A stretch of DNA of 5,815 bases from Actinomycetota bacterium (GTDB taxonomy: Bacteria; Cyanobacteriota; Vampirovibrionia; Obscuribacterales; Obscuribacteraceae), in assembly GCA_903970355.1 (NCBI GenBank), contig CAJCIF010000083.1, forward strand, positions 1-5,815. Reading direction: 5' to 3'. A program made the position numbers and the translations under genes. Positions 5,509-5,815 of the stretch are shown piece after piece. Every line of letters starts with the position of its first letter. Within the stretch, counting starts at the first letter, position 1. The notes below the pieces were generated by a model. It searched no databases. It worked only from the letters and a program-made list of their open reading frames with translations, and had not been told where the DNA came from.

Positions 5509-5815
5509 TCAGTTATTGTTGATACCAATCTTGGCTCGCTTGGAGTTGATTTCAGCGAGATCTTCAGAATAATCAGCTTGCAAGCGCGAGAACTTCTTTT
5601 CAATTTGGCGAGCCGTCGATGTCCTGTATGTTCCATCCGAACGACGTTTTGATTCGAGCGCTCCGATTTCAGAAAGCTGTTCTTGCAATTCTTTGACGTT
5701 GCGATTGGACAAATGTCCTGCCGCAAAGTCGGCATTAATCTGCGCTTCTATTTGAGCGCGGCGTCCTGAATAGTCTGAGCCGAGAAAGAAAAGAACACCA
5801 TTTCTAACAATGAAA
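5509..5815 (-). CDS. C-terminal part of a helical, charged protein of unknown function
   Basis: The minus-strand frame ending at TGA 5511-5509 is open to the right edge, giving 101 visible residues; the true start lies beyond the window. A TTG at 5712 would make a 67-residue ORF. However, the frame stays open upstream with sensible composition, and no SD precedes that TTG, so I treat the gene as partial. From about 84 residues before the end, the pattern is RRAQIEAQI, then GHLS, KELQEQLSEIGALES, and a second DG-containing unit ending RLQADYSEDLAEINSKR. It resembles repeated helical units of the type I-x3-I ... G-x-L-S/T ... L-x3-L-x2-I-x3-E ... DG seen in many hypothetical exported bacterial proteins. 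The product ends in Asn-Asn-Asn. It converges on the exported-protein gene across the hairpin at 5459-5486. Function is unknown. Confidence 0.7.
   Translation of the reverse strand, partial: FIVRNGVLFFLGSDYSGRRAQIEAQINADFAAGHLSNRNVKELQEQLSEIGALESKRRSDGTYRTSTARQIEKKFSRLQADYSEDLAEINSKRAKIGINNN

Noticed and set aside
5499..5735. A 78-codon minus-strand frame at the right end
   Set aside because: It overlaps the frame ending at 5509, which stays open to the window edge and has regular helical periodicity. The 78-codon frame has irregular composition and no ribosome binding site.
1..5815. Defence island, toxin-antitoxin, phage, transposon or CRISPR content
   Set aside because: No direct-repeat array, terminal inverted repeats, transposase or nuclease motifs, or small toxin/antitoxin pair could be seen on either strand.

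Overview
The window looks like an ordinary bacterial chromosome segment of moderate GC, somewhat AT-leaning by eye. It has short intergenic gaps, Shine-Dalgarno-like sites and several non-ATG starts. I see no rRNA, tRNA, transposase, CRISPR array, phage gene or plasmid gene. The taxon cannot be fixed from sequence alone. Secreted TPR and small exported proteins beside lipid and envelope enzymes would fit a Gram-negative-type environmental lineage, perhaps a non-photosynthetic Cyanobacteria/Melainabacteria relative, but that is a low-confidence guess.

Region A (positions 1-4061, minus strand) is a compact four-gene cluster. In transcription order it holds an exported YbhB/PEBP-family protein (4061-3513), a NodB-type polysaccharide deacetylase (3494-2796), a PlsC-type acyltransferase with a long C-terminal extension (2740-1469), and an AMP-forming acyl-CoA synthetase (1453 to beyond position 1, C-terminus outside the window). 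Gaps are 18, 55 and 15 nt. The acyl-CoA synthetase covers the first quarter of the window. It was found by reading the minus-strand frame through to the edge. All four genes appear to start with GTG or TTG. The pairing of a fatty-acid-activating enzyme with a lysophospholipid-type acyltransferase points to acyl-chain recycling or membrane-lipid remodelling. The deacetylase and the PEBP protein add an envelope theme.

Region B (4062-4261) is the 200-bp divergent intergenic region. It holds a 12-bp perfect palindrome and weak promoter-like hexamers, but no gene.

Region C (4262-5455, plus strand) encodes two exported proteins 24 nt apart: a TPR protein with a charged, probably helical C-terminal half, and a 155-residue protein of unknown function. 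They end at a strong hairpin (5459-5486).

Region D (5509 to the right edge, minus strand) is the C-terminal end of a convergent gene for a helical, charged protein of unknown function. The hairpin lies between the two stop codons and could terminate transcription from both sides.

I found no clear undescribed defence or mobile system. The items most worth follow-up are the roughly 240-residue extension on the acyltransferase, the deacetylase/acyltransferase/acyl-CoA synthetase/PEBP gene combination, and the two exported proteins of region C.
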